Below the pieces are notes generated by a model, which saw only the letters and a program-made list of their open reading frames with translations, had not been told where the DNA came from and made no database searches. From Paraferrimonas sp. SM1919 (GTDB lineage Bacteria > Pseudomonadota > Gammaproteobacteria > Enterobacterales > Shewanellaceae), in assembly GCF_010993985.1 (NCBI RefSeq), contig NZ_WINH01000005.1:66721-130720 (forward strand): a DNA stretch of 64,000 bases, written 5' to 3'. Made by a program: the position numbers and the translations under genes. Below, in pieces: positions 7,058 to 16,584 of the stretch (position 1 is the first letter of the stretch; each line of letters opens with the position of its first letter).

Positions 7058-10000
7058 TATTTGGCACCGAACTGAGATTTTATCCCAAAGATCGACGATA
7101 GCGCGGCACTCGCTGCGCCTAGCACCACAAATATTGACTCACCAGAGCTCATTGCTAAGCCAATGACAGCAATAATAATCATGATGGTGAAAGGTATTTT
7201 AAATTGCTGCCAGGTACCCACTTGGGCCTGTTGTTCAAGCTTACGAAACTCTTCATCTGACTGAGCGCTTTTTATAAATACTTTGAAGCTATGGTTAATG
7301 ATTTCAAGTTTGCCTTGATGGTATTTAATCAATCCTTTTTGGGCTAAGGCACTAATTAATGCTGCATTACACGGATTAGGCTGATGCTTATTGGCCGCTA
7401 GCTGATATAGCGCCAACTTTTCCAAATCACTGCAATTTTCCCACTTATAGCGGTAAGTCGCTTCAAATAAGTGCAATAAATAGCTGATGGTATGGGAACG
7501 GCTAGCCTGTCCCGAATGAGAAAATTTAAGTAAATTTAAATCTAAGTGGGATAATTCAGGTAATGCTTGCTGTTCGTCCAAGCAAAAAGTCTTGTCTAAT
7601 TGATGGTAATAACGCTGCAGTTCCGGTCCCATAATGACCTGAAAATCCATTAAACACTCGGCCCAACGTAAAAGGTTAGCATGGTCTAAGGGCTGAAAAG
7701 CGATGTCATGGCTACTACCAAGGCCCGATTGCCAACTCAATTTTTGTAAACTGGCGCTGTTGCAATGAAGGGTAAAGTACTTAAATTGACCCGATTCCAC
7801 TTTCTGCTTAATTTCACAGATTAAGTCGAATAAAGCTACACGAGTATCGGGGTGCTCGAGCGCGAGTTCAATATCAAACAGCTCAATATGATCGGTATCC
7901 GGGTTAAGGTTAAACTTTAATCCAGGGAAACTCTGTTGTTCAACTAGATCATTTGAGCTAGCCAAGTTAAAAGCATTTTTATAGGTAAAATAACCCCTAT
8001 GGCAAGTTGTAAATCTTGCACTCCATAGGTCACCATTGATTTTAGTGACTCCTAATTGAATGTATAACTGACGAGTTTGATGATCCTGCTGTTCATATAA
8101 TTGTTGATAAGCCTGCTGGTTCATCTCCTGCATTAATTGAATGTGTTTAATTAAGGAAGAACTTAAGAAAACTCGAGGCTTAATTAGCTTTAAAAATACC
8201 CAAATGAATCCCGCTAATGCGAGTATGCCAATAAAATAAAGAAAACGCGCAAGTCCACTTTGTTGCATCAAGGGGGAAGGGGAACTCTCTGGGGATTCAA
8301 ATCGTTGCTCAAGCCAAGGAAGAAAAAGTTTTAATTGAGTGCTCTGCTCTAGGTTGGTTGGGGTTAATTGACGAACAGGTCTTGCTGTACTATCACCAAA
8401 TTGATTAGCCTTGCTAATTAGCTCATCTAAGCCAGTGATCTTATCTATGCTATTGGGATAAAATTCATTAAAAAAAGCCAATTGCTGCTGAGCATTGTTT
8501 TGCAGAGTAAATTGTTGTTGCAGCTTTTGTTGCTGTTGAAGAGCGAATTCGCTGCCCTTAAAGCTTTGAAATGGCAATAGAAAGGCCCAGGCTAACAATA
8601 TCACCATGATGGATATAGTTTGACGTTTAGGCATCTGCATCATTATGCGTGTGGTTAATAAGTAAAAAATGGCAAAAACTACAACGAGCAACAGTGCTTG
8701 TAGGTCATACCTCCAATCAAGGGTAAAGTTTAAAGTCAGCAAAATGCTGCACCCCATCAAGGTACTCAGGAGAGCGACAACAGGGTAAGAGGGCAGTGCT
8801 ATGAGCTTTTGTTTGCTGTGCTTAGTTATTGCTGTGGCAATAAGCATTAATAAAACCAACGCCGTAAGAACCAGAGTTAAATAGACAAACTGATTATTAG
8901 CAAAAGTACGCAGATTATAACTTGGAATGAAACCCACAATTTTTAAAGGCCCTATACCTAAGTCTTGTTGTAAAAAGTAGCCGTAATCGCCGTGGTAGTA
9001 GCCGCGAATATGCGGTTTTTCAGAAGATTCAGGCATTAACCAGGTTTTAAATAGTTTTTGTTCTTGGTTAAACTGATAGAAATTTTCCTGCAAACTGTGG
9101 CTGTTATCACTGTGGAACAATACCTCTCCTGTTACGGGGTTTATGATCATGGTGACCAAATCACCAATAATGGCAGAATCTTTGGCTGTTGGAGTCAGCT
9201 GATAAATACTGGGAAGATAAAGATCTGCCCCCAGAATAAACCCTGGTTTTGAGTCCATGGGTAAACTTATCGTGGTACCTAGGCTGCCATCAGCAATATT
9301 AAATAAACGTTGTAAATAAAATGCGCTGCCATTTAATACCCATGCATTATGCTGCCTTTGCTTAATAAAATAATCCCTATGACCAACCGTATAATTATCT
9401 GTTACTAGTGGTTTTTCACTGTAATTGACTGAACGCCAAATTTTACCTTTAGCGTTAGCTGCAAAACTCGTCACAATTTGCTCTTGATTAATATCAAAAG
9501 CAGAGGATCGGCCATCACTGTTAATGGCATAGACATCATCAGAGCTTTTCAACAAATTTTTAGATAACAAAGCTAGGGTACAAGTATGGCTTGGCTGGGA
9601 TAAGTCATTTGTTTTGTTATTGCTCAGACCGCTACCAAAACAGCCTTTCTCGGCTTTATAGTCTGAATAATCAGCTAGATTAACGTCACTATTAAAAGTG
9701 GTTTGTTGCTGCTTTAAAGCGGTTGCCGTTGTTTTTATTTGCTTTGCAATATCTTCTATTTTTAGCGCTAAAAACTCGCTGGTGGTATCGAGCCGTTGCT
9801 CAATAAGGGCATATTTGTATGCCTGCGAGAGGGCAAAGGCACAAGAAACAATAAAAAAAGCACAATAAATCGTTAAAGATAATGGTTTAAGCCATAAAGG
9901 TTGCGACTGATTTATCGGAAACCAGTACATAAAGGCGGCAAAGTAAACCACGCCAAGTCCAAGTATTCCCCAAAGTAAAAAAGCAATATTGTGGCTAATA

Positions 10001-10722
10001 GGAGTTCTATTTTCTATGTGTGCTTTGTTAACTAAACCAATTAAGAAGAACTGCTCATTTTGTGTGTGTTGTAAATACTTAATCTGGGGGAGTAAAAGCG
10101 GCTGCAAATAAAGGCGAAAAGCGTCACCAGCATTATGATAGTCAATAACAGAGGACTGTTGAGGAAGGGAGGTAACTCCCTCCATTACTGATGGGTTTGT
10201 AGTAAATAGCCTTTGTAAACTAGGGCGTTGCTGTTCCTTAAAGTGCGGGATTAAGCCATTAAAGCCACTAAATTGGCTAGTATTATGCGCGGTTCTTTCA
10301 TAAACATTGCCTTTACTATCAATAAGGTAAAGATCACTAAAACTATGGTTTAGCTTACTAAATAAATCGATTAGTGAAACATTAATTTTGCTAGAAATAA
10401 CAAAAGATAATCTACCCGGATCAATTGTAAAACTTGTCTTATCACCAGGTTTACAGTTTTTTACGTCTGAAATACTCGGGTAATTGGCCTCTAATGCTGC
10501 TTTGTCTCCCCAGTGACACAGGCTGCCTACTCGAGTGATCTGTTGCGAAAACTGCTGTTGCACCTCGTTTAATTGGTATAAATAGTCTTGATCAATATGA
10601 TGCAAATTTCGGTTATGGTAATAAAAGAAAATCCCAAAAGTAACTGCAGCAACTAACAGTAAAAGCAGATAAGTGCGAAAATTAGAACGATTTGAAGTGG
10701 TGACTTGGGCAGAGGTTGTCAT
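7057..10722 (-). CDS. large multi-pass membrane protein with periplasmic sensor-like domains, unknown
   Basis: This 1221-residue protein matches no family I can name. A first membrane segment (residues ~15-35) is followed by a ~210-residue extracytoplasmic domain, two adjacent membrane segments (~247-310), a second extracytoplasmic domain of ~300 residues that looks Cache/PDC-like (GFILGADLYLPS; TMIINPVTGEVLFHSD), a cluster of about five membrane segments (~610-740), another loop, a further segment (~830), a ~300-residue cytoplasmic domain and a C-terminal hydrophobic pair. No kinase, GGDEF, EAL, HAMP or MCP output domain is visible. The start is the ATG at 10722 with AAAGGA upstream; the longer frame begins at an unsupported TTG. 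It may be a sensor or a transporter. Function is unknown. Confidence 0.8.
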   Translation of the reverse strand: MTTSAQVTTSNRSNFRTYLLLLLVAAVTFGIFFYYHNRNLHHIDQDYLYQLNEVQQQFSQQITRVGSLCHWGDKAALEANYPSISDVKNCKPGDKTSFTIDPGRLSFVISSKINVSLIDLFSKLNHSFSDLYLIDSKGNVYERTAHNTSQFSGFNGLIPHFKEQQRPSLQRLFTTNPSVMEGVTSLPQQSSVIDYHNAGDAFRLYLQPLLLPQIKYLQHTQNEQFFLIGLVNKAHIENRTPISHNIAFLLWGILGLGVVYFAAFMYWFPINQSQPLWLKPLSLTIYCAFFIVSCAFALSQAYKYALIEQRLDTTSEFLALKIEDIAKQIKTTATALKQQQTTFNSDVNLADYSDYKAEKGCFGSGLSNNKTNDLSQPSHTCTLALLSKNLLKSSDDVYAINSDGRSSAFDINQEQIVTSFAANAKGKIWRSVNYSEKPLVTDNYTVGHRDYFIKQRQHNAWVLNGSAFYLQRLFNIADGSLGTTISLPMDSKPGFILGADLYLPSIYQLTPTAKDSAIIGDLVTMIINPVTGEVLFHSDNSHSLQENFYQFNQEQKLFKTWLMPESSEKPHIRGYYHGDYGYFLQQDLGIGPLKIVGFIPSYNLRTFANNQFVYLTLVLTALVLLMLIATAITKHSKQKLIALPSYPVVALLSTLMGCSILLTLNFTLDWRYDLQALLLVVVFAIFYLLTTRIMMQMPKRQTISIMVILLAWAFLLPFQSFKGSEFALQQQQKLQQQFTLQNNAQQQLAFFNEFYPNSIDKITGLDELISKANQFGDSTARPVRQLTPTNLEQSTQLKLFLPWLEQRFESPESSPSPLMQQSGLARFLYFIGILALAGFIWVFLKLIKPRVFLSSSLIKHIQLMQEMNQQAYQQLYEQQDHQTRQLYIQLGVTKINGDLWSARFTTCHRGYFTYKNAFNLASSNDLVEQQSFPGLKFNLNPDTDHIELFDIELALEHPDTRVALFDLICEIKQKVESGQFKYFTLHCNSASLQKLSWQSGLGSSHDIAFQPLDHANLLRWAECLMDFQVIMGPELQRYYHQLDKTFCLDEQQALPELSHLDLNLLKFSHSGQASRSHTISYLLHLFEATYRYKWENCSDLEKLALYQLAANKHQPNPCNAALISALAQKGLIKYHQGKLEIINHSFKVFIKSAQSDEEFRKLEQQAQVGTWQQFKIPFTIMIIIAVIGLAMSSGESIFVVLGAASAALSSIFGIKSQFGAK

Positions 10723-10833
10723 AGGTTGAAATCCTTTTGGGTTACAACACTGAAAACCACTTAAAAACAATGTTATCTATATAACCATTAAAGTTAATTT
10801 ATCCTGTAGTTAAGGTCAAATAAACATACATCA

Positions 10834-10867
10834 ATAAAAAAGCCCAAGCTTAAATAAGCTTGGGCTT
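10834..10867. terminator. terminator of the PL12-like gene
   Basis: Inverted repeat AAGCCCAAGCTTA / TAAGCTTGGGCTT. On the minus strand it is followed by a T-run (TTTTTTATTG). It lies 20 bases after the stop of the lyase gene. Confidence 0.8.
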
Positions 10868-10886
10868 AAACACAGAAAAGAGGGCA

Positions 10887-13022
10887 CTACAGCTTTAAGC
10901 TGGCCTTGTTATTGGCGGTATCAACCTCTACCTGCCAGATGCCTTTTTCGGTGGTGATCTGATAAACATTGACGCCATCGGCGCTTTTCTCAACGGTTAC
11001 CTGTAGCGCTTGTTTCACATCATCAGACACTTGGCCTTTTTGTGGGTAAAGGGCGGTCAGGTAAGCCACATCTTTAGCGTCGGTCTTATCAATGGCATAA
11101 GCCCAAGCAGGGCGCTCTAACTTATCGTTCATTAGGTAAGATACCCAACCTTCCTCTTGTTCCATTTTTAGCTTAGATTCGCCACCAAATAGTGAACTAA
11201 ACCATGAATCAGAAGCGGTTTGGTCGAACGTTTTAACCAGCAGGTTAGCCCCATCGGCAAAGTTAGAATCAACGGTTAAGCCATTGTCACTAAACACTGG
11301 GGTGGTTGGTACAAATTGGTAATGGGCACGCACAGTACCCGTTGCCTCACCACTTAGCTCATCGTGAACAACAAATAACTCTTTATTAACGAAGATAATG
11401 CTGCGGCGGTGCTTAAGATCTTCATAGCTTTGGTTATCCACTACTACTACGCTTAGGTTATCGCTGTCATGCCATAAAATATGCTTAGGCTTTTGATCAA
11501 CGTCTTTGTTATCTAGGGTGACAGTTTGATGAGCGCGGGAATCACGGAACCATTTGCGTAAGCGTTTCTCTTCAGGATCGTCACTTTCATAAATGTAAGC
11601 CCCAGAGTCCACCATAAAACTACGACCGTATGCACCCATCGAAAAGGTAAGGGTATCTGGCTGAGCATGCCATGCTTGTGAAGACGCAGACTCTAACCCT
11701 AAATGAATACCATCTTTAGACCAATCAGATTTAAAGAAGGTGAACCCACTTTCAGGGTAGTTAAAGCTGGTTTGCTGCCAGAGTTGGCCTTTTTTACCGT
11801 CAGTTGCTAAGTATTTATAGTGTGGTTCGTCTGGGTAACGGTCGGACCAAGTTTTATATATCCAATCGGCATAGCGAGGCTTATAAATACCATCTTCTTT
11901 ACGATATTTCCAGGCGTCACCAAATTGAGTGGTCGAGCCATCAGGGAATAATGACACCATTTTAATGTCATGCATCTTTTTAACGGTATCAGCATAGTGA
12001 GCTGGCACCTGATCAAGCATATCGGCTTGCTTTAGGGCCTGATAAAAACCGTAGAAAAGTTCTGCATACATAGTGTGGTAACTAAATACGGTTTCTTTAT
12101 TCATGCCATCTGAGTAAATTTGCTCATCTAACAAGCCAGGAATTCGGGTTAAGCCTTCATTACGCCATTCGGCCGATTTAGTAAACTCTGTCCATTCGGC
12201 ACCATTTTTAAATACCTGAGTGAGTTCACCTAATAAATGATTACCCGCTTTAGCGTATTCAGTACGAATATGCTCAGCCTGATTATGGAAGAACCCCAAG
12301 AAGTACTGCAAAGTAGCTACATCAAACTTTGGCGAATGCACAAAGTAACGGAAGGCTTCTGTGGCACTTAATGTTCGGTAGTAAGACTCCATACCACGGC
12401 GAATAAACCAAGGGGTTTGCTTAGTTATAGGCAGTAATTCATTAGTGTATGACACTAATTGGTAGCGCCATTCGTCAAAGTAAGCTTCATTTTGGGTTTC
12501 TTGATAAGCTTTTGCCATCCAACTCCACCAATGAAGGCGATGGTACTGATATAAAAACTCCTTATCATGAATGGTTTTACCATCAATAACCGCAAGATCT
12601 GGCCATTGGATGTTGGCGCCACGAAATACCGGTGGGTAGTTTTTGTTACCTTTAATAATGTGGTTCAACGTTAGTTGAGCATACTCGCGCTGGTATTTAT
12701 CTAAGCTAATTTGATCACTGTCTTTATATTTGGCGCGAAAATAAGCAAGCAGTGCTTCCATGGCTTGCTGTTCTTGGCCAATATCCGCTAAAGCTTTTAC
12801 TTTTTCTAAGCCAGGATGGGAGAAATCCAATAAGGAAAGAATCGCTTTAGGGCTAATATCTATAGGGGCGGTAATTTGCCCGCTTTCAAATTTATGAGTG
12901 AATCCATTGACAACCTGAGCAACCTGCTGATCCTGTTCAAATCCACTAGCAGAAATCGCCATAATACTGCTTGCTAGTGTCAAAGCAACCAGGCTGTTAG
13001 TAATGAGATTGAGCTTAAACAT
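10887..13022 (-). CDS. heparinase II/III-family polysaccharide lyase, PL12-like, secreted
   Basis: This 711-residue exported protein has a signal peptide (MFKLNLITNSLVALTLASS...). Residues ~45-400 form the alpha-helical toroid typical of heparinase II/III-type lyases, and ~410-711 the beta-sandwich. Candidate catalytic residues in the PL12 layout are Asn261-His262 (AGNHLLGEL), Tyr315 (TVFSYHTMY) and His452 (QAWHAQPDTLTF), and HQTVTLD follows in the sandwich. Such enzymes cleave uronic-acid-containing chains such as heparan sulfate by beta-elimination. The true substrate cannot be read here, and algal polymers are possible. The start at 13022 has AAAGGA seven bases upstream; the longer frame opens at a TTG. 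A second exported, possibly lyase-like gene lies nearby on the same strand, suggesting a small polysaccharide-use locus. Confidence 0.85.
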   Translation of the reverse strand: MFKLNLITNSLVALTLASSIMAISASGFEQDQQVAQVVNGFTHKFESGQITAPIDISPKAILSLLDFSHPGLEKVKALADIGQEQQAMEALLAYFRAKYKDSDQISLDKYQREYAQLTLNHIIKGNKNYPPVFRGANIQWPDLAVIDGKTIHDKEFLYQYHRLHWWSWMAKAYQETQNEAYFDEWRYQLVSYTNELLPITKQTPWFIRRGMESYYRTLSATEAFRYFVHSPKFDVATLQYFLGFFHNQAEHIRTEYAKAGNHLLGELTQVFKNGAEWTEFTKSAEWRNEGLTRIPGLLDEQIYSDGMNKETVFSYHTMYAELFYGFYQALKQADMLDQVPAHYADTVKKMHDIKMVSLFPDGSTTQFGDAWKYRKEDGIYKPRYADWIYKTWSDRYPDEPHYKYLATDGKKGQLWQQTSFNYPESGFTFFKSDWSKDGIHLGLESASSQAWHAQPDTLTFSMGAYGRSFMVDSGAYIYESDDPEEKRLRKWFRDSRAHQTVTLDNKDVDQKPKHILWHDSDNLSVVVVDNQSYEDLKHRRSIIFVNKELFVVHDELSGEATGTVRAHYQFVPTTPVFSDNGLTVDSNFADGANLLVKTFDQTASDSWFSSLFGGESKLKMEQEEGWVSYLMNDKLERPAWAYAIDKTDAKDVAYLTALYPQKGQVSDDVKQALQVTVEKSADGVNVYQITTEKGIWQVEVDTANNKASLKL

Positions 13023-13295
13023 ATATAAATCCTTTATATTGTGATGCAGTGAATAAGTTAGGGAATCCAAGGCGTTTGCTCAAGAACTTAGCGGCAAAGA
13101 GGGTTAACTTTTGTTATATAAATTCATATATGGAGAGCTGAGCTCCTCATCAGGCATTAGATAATGAAAACAACTTACCAAAATGTAAATAAGCAATTAA
13201 AAAGTAAAATAAAAACAATGATTTAGGTGTTTTAATGTCATTTGGGTTTCGCTACCATTTAAATGCAAGCCACTATCACTTCTAAAGGATGAATC

Positions 13296-13652
13296 ATGAA
13301 AGCGATTGGAAAATTATTATTAGATTCTGCAAAGCAAAACACCTTAGTAAGCCTGCATGACTTTTTAACCAAAAATAAAAAACTATTTGAATATGAACTC
13401 ATTGGGGATTTAAGCTATTTACACCATAGAGCCTATAGTCCAGAAGGGATAGAGATTATTGAAGTTACAGAAATTGAGGACAATAAGTATCAATTAAACT
13501 ACCAATTTGGAGTGAATATCTTTGCCTTGTGTAAGGATATTAGCTCGCAAACAAAACTAACGGGTAGCACAAAAATCGAACTGGATGAAAAGGGTGAAAT
13601 CAGCTTAGATATTCTACAAACTGATAAATTAAGTGCTAGTGAAGAGTTTTAA
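13296..13652 (+). CDS. small hypothetical protein, 118 residues
   Basis: I do not recognise this soluble protein. It has a helical N-terminus (LLLDSAKQNTLVSLHDFL), then beta-rich alternation (EIIEVTEIEDNKYQLNYQFGVNIFAL) and an acidic tail. There is no signal peptide. AAAGGATGAATC gives a strong ribosome binding site, and a bidirectional terminator follows, so it is a real monocistronic gene on the strand opposite to the two exported enzymes that flank it. No functional assignment is offered. Confidence 0.75.
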   Translation: MKAIGKLLLDSAKQNTLVSLHDFLTKNKKLFEYELIGDLSYLHHRAYSPEGIEIIEVTEIEDNKYQLNYQFGVNIFALCKDISSQTKLTGSTKIELDEKGEISLDILQTDKLSASEEF

Positions 13653-13675
13653 GCTGTAGTAATAAAACAGACAAA

Positions 13676-13706
13676 AACAAACGGGCGGTCAAACCGCCCG
13701 TTTGTT
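13676..13706. terminator. bidirectional terminator
   Basis: Perfect inverted repeat AACAAACGGGCGGT / ACCGCCCGTTTGTT between two convergent genes. It can stop transcription from both sides. Confidence 0.85.
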
Positions 13707-13720
13707 AATCACTGCCTATC

Positions 13721-15127
13721 TCAGTAAACCACCTTGTAAAGAGTATTGAGACTCAGAAATACATCAGTTGTTGCATCCACCTGAATGGCATGAAAAGGGT
13801 AGCGCTCTTTGCCAAGTTTAAATTGGTCGAACGTTTTACCTCCATCTTTTGATTGGTGTATGGTGACATTCTTTTGCAAATCAGCTGAGAAAATATTTAT
13901 CATGCCTGAGGTATTGGTTAGAGGTGGACGATTATAGTTACGAAGTGAGTCTAAGCCGTTGGTACTGACCCATTTCTCGCCGTTAAAATGGGAAACTCGT
14001 AGCACCCATAGCGGGTTATTTTGGCTAAAACCATTAATATTATAAGGGTAAGTAACCACCGGGTAGCCATCACTATTGAGGGTGACTTGGGGAGTTTGGA
14101 TTTCTGAGGTTTTATCTCCCCAGGTGCCTGACCATTCATAAAAATGATCCATTTGAGGGTCATCTGCAGCAAGTGGGTAGTCCACTTGCTTACCATCGGC
14201 ACGGTGGAATGTTTTATTTTGACTGTTAAACTTTAAATACGTGCCCCGCTGGAAGGTATTGCCACCACGATGCAGCTGAGACCAAGCTGTGACAATGTGA
14301 ACATTAGAATCTTTGTCTGCATAGAGCTTACTCATATAAGCGTTTTTACCTTGCTGCTGTAACAACTCATATTCAGTCCACGTTTTCAATTTATGATCGT
14401 AATAATAAAAGTCTTGTTTTTCGTTAAAATTAATATCTCGAATAGAGCCATTAACGCCGTTAAGGTCGATACCGGCTCGACGCAAAATTATGGCAATATC
14501 ACCATTGGCCAGCGAGACTGCATGAGGGTATGAATACAAACGGATGTCTGAGTTTTTATTTTGATCTTTTTTGATATGGCTATAATAAGTTTTATTCCCA
14601 TCTGCTGGAGTGGGTATGTATTGCCAATCATTATAAGTGTCATCGTAGCTAGCCCAAGTGTTACTGTTACTGAGGTTAGTAAACGATTCTATTGAGTATG
14701 GAGCATTGGAGCGGTAATAACGCATTTGGTGATTATGCATGCCAATCCAGACGTGTACGAAGCCATCGCCATCAATCGCCATTGCCGAATCATTATGGCT
14801 GCGGTCGCCATCTCCGATGGTGAAAAAAGTTTGCTCTGAACGCTCAACTTCACCCGTTTCAATATTAACCTTCACTATCTTACCAAGGTAGTCGGCGCTA
14901 TCCGTATAGGTGATATATGCATGCTTATCCGCAACAGCAATAGAGGAAGAACCTGAAGTATCATTAACAAAACGGGAGATTTTAGAAACTTCAAAACTTG
15001 CTTGTTTGGTTTGGCTTTGACTGGCTTGTTTAGCTTCAGGGCTTGGGGCTGCGGTTTGATTGCAGGCTGACAGTGCCGAGGCAACCATAAGCGCAAGACT
15101 GGCTTTTGTTATAGAAGAGAACGTCAT
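13721..15127 (-). CDS. BNR_4-type beta-propeller lipoprotein, possible polysaccharide lyase
   Basis: This 468-residue lipoprotein has the lipobox LSAC with Cys22, followed by a Gln/Lys/Ala linker. From residue ~60 it looks like a seven-bladed propeller of the BNR_4 family: repeated DxDG turns and the block SHNDSAMAIDGDGFVHVWIG followed by MHNHQMRYYRS, then SYPHAVSLANGDIAIILRRAG. The ulvan lyases of families PL24 and PL25 share this fold and use paired His, Tyr and Arg residues, and the two His-containing blocks here are good candidates. Specificity is inference. The start at 15127 is chosen for AAAGGATGGTGATA upstream. The gene neighbours the PL12-like lyase and is probably part of the same degradation function. 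Confidence 0.75.
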   Translation of the reverse strand: MTFSSITKASLALMVASALSACNQTAAPSPEAKQASQSQTKQASFEVSKISRFVNDTSGSSSIAVADKHAYITYTDSADYLGKIVKVNIETGEVERSEQTFFTIGDGDRSHNDSAMAIDGDGFVHVWIGMHNHQMRYYRSNAPYSIESFTNLSNSNTWASYDDTYNDWQYIPTPADGNKTYYSHIKKDQNKNSDIRLYSYPHAVSLANGDIAIILRRAGIDLNGVNGSIRDINFNEKQDFYYYDHKLKTWTEYELLQQQGKNAYMSKLYADKDSNVHIVTAWSQLHRGGNTFQRGTYLKFNSQNKTFHRADGKQVDYPLAADDPQMDHFYEWSGTWGDKTSEIQTPQVTLNSDGYPVVTYPYNINGFSQNNPLWVLRVSHFNGEKWVSTNGLDSLRNYNRPPLTNTSGMINIFSADLQKNVTIHQSKDGGKTFDQFKLGKERYPFHAIQVDATTDVFLSLNTLYKVVY

Positions 15128-15295
15128 TATCACCATCCTTTTATTTTTATCTTCAGATTGATTGTATGAATACAATTAAGAAGTGATAGCAATAAAAGTA
15201 ATTTGGTTAAGTTATGAAACACAAAGGGTAAAAGTAGTTATTTTTCTAAACCTAAGGAATGTTTTACAATTAGATAATATTAAAAAGAGAACACC

Positions 15296-15841
15296 ATGAC
15301 CATTTTATTTAAAGCTTATCAACCACAACAAACCCAAGAAATCATATCTCTATTTACAGATACCTTTAGCAACTCTGAGGGAAAGGATGCTGGCGAAGCG
15401 ATTAATGCATTGGTAACGAAACAATTTGCGCAATGCTCAAATGAGCAATTGCAATGTTATATTGCTACCGCAGGTGACACCATTATTGCCGCGATCAATT
15501 TATCAAGCCTGATGTTTACCGCCTCTGGGATCAAAGCAAAATTATTATCCCCTGTGGCGGTTTCGAGCAGTTATCAAAGGCAAGGGCTTGGACGGCAATT
15601 AATTGAGTTTGCTAAAAACGAGCTGAAACAGCAAGGTATTGAACTATTAGTGACCTATGGCGATCCTAACTACTATGGTAAAGTGGGTTTTCAAGCCGTA
15701 ACCACTGAACAAATTCCAGCGCCACAGCCACTAAGTATGCCATTTGGTTGGATTGCACAAACCTTAGATGGTAGCCAAATACCCACTATCGGCGGGCAAT
15801 CTACTTGCATTGAGCCATTAATGGATGCAAGTTACTGGTAA
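15296..15841 (+). CDS. GNAT-family N-acetyltransferase
   Basis: This 181-residue protein has the GNAT core: SPVAVSSSYQRQGLGRQLIEFA is the acetyl-CoA-binding motif A (QxxGxG/A form, QRQGLG), preceded by the beta-strand IIAAINLSSL and followed by LVTYGDPNYYGKVGFQ, the motif B region seen in YhbS-like members. The acceptor is unknown. AAAGAG precedes the ATG. It is likely the first gene of a four-gene plus-strand run with the racemase, hydrolase and Sel1 genes, the next gene following after 44 bases. Confidence 0.88.
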   Translation: MTILFKAYQPQQTQEIISLFTDTFSNSEGKDAGEAINALVTKQFAQCSNEQLQCYIATAGDTIIAAINLSSLMFTASGIKAKLLSPVAVSSSYQRQGLGRQLIEFAKNELKQQGIELLVTYGDPNYYGKVGFQAVTTEQIPAPQPLSMPFGWIAQTLDGSQIPTIGGQSTCIEPLMDASYW

Positions 15842-15885
15842 AGGGTTAAAGGTAAACAGTTAATCAAAGCAAAGGAATGCGAACA

Positions 15886-16584
15886 ATGAAAACCATAGGG
15901 ATCATCGGTGGCATGAGCTGGGAATCAACGATGAGTTATTACCAGCTAATCAATAAAGGAATTAAACAACGCTTAGGAGGCTTGCATAGCGCTAAAGTGA
16001 TAATAAATTCTGTTGATTTTGCTGAAATTGAAGCCCTGCAAGCCAAAGGAGAGTGGCAACAGGCGGCAGTTATATTATCCAAAGCGGCGGTGTCACTGCA
16101 AAATGCCGGTGCTGATTTTCTGTTAATCGCCACCAATACCATGCACAAGGTCGCACCAGAAGTGTCCCAAGCCATCAATATTCCTTTGTTACATATTGCA
16201 GAGGCTACAGCCAGAGCACTGAAACAGAAGGGGATAACGACTGTTGCTCTGTTAGGCACTCGCTATACCATGGAGCAGGACTTTTACAAGCAGGTCATCA
16301 TCGACCATGGAATAGAGGTTGTGATCCCTAGTAACCGTCAAGTCAATGAAGTGAATAGAGTGATTTACGATGAGCTCTGTTTAGGCCAAATTAGCCTTAA
16401 ATCAAAACAAATCTACCTTAATATTATTAATGAGATGCAGCAGCAGGGCGCTCAAGGGGTTATTTTAGGTTGTACTGAAATAGGGCTATTAGTGCAACAA
16501 GCGGATACCAGTATTCCCTTGTTTGATACCACTGAGATTCACGCCAAGCAAGCCATAGAGTTCGCCTTGTATGAATCTGTTTAA
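15886..16584 (+). CDS. ygeA: aspartate/glutamate racemase family protein, YgeA-like
   Basis: The 232-residue product is close to E. coli YgeA (EcL-DER) along its length: GIIGGMSWEST at the start, RLGGLHSAKV, LLGTRYTMEQDFY and ILGCTEIGLL. Most racemases of this family use two Cys. Here the first position is Thr83 (IATNTMHK) and the second Cys196, the atypical Thr/Cys pair described for the E. coli enzyme, which acts on L-Asp and L-Glu. The start at 15886 is chosen over the ATG three codons upstream because AAGGA would abut the latter. Its last 14 bases overlap the next gene, so the two are translationally coupled. Confidence 0.9.
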   Translation: MKTIGIIGGMSWESTMSYYQLINKGIKQRLGGLHSAKVIINSVDFAEIEALQAKGEWQQAAVILSKAAVSLQNAGADFLLIATNTMHKVAPEVSQAINIPLLHIAEATARALKQKGITTVALLGTRYTMEQDFYKQVIIDHGIEVVIPSNRQVNEVNRVIYDELCLGQISLKSKQIYLNIINEMQQQGAQGVILGCTEIGLLVQQADTSIPLFDTTEIHAKQAIEFALYESV

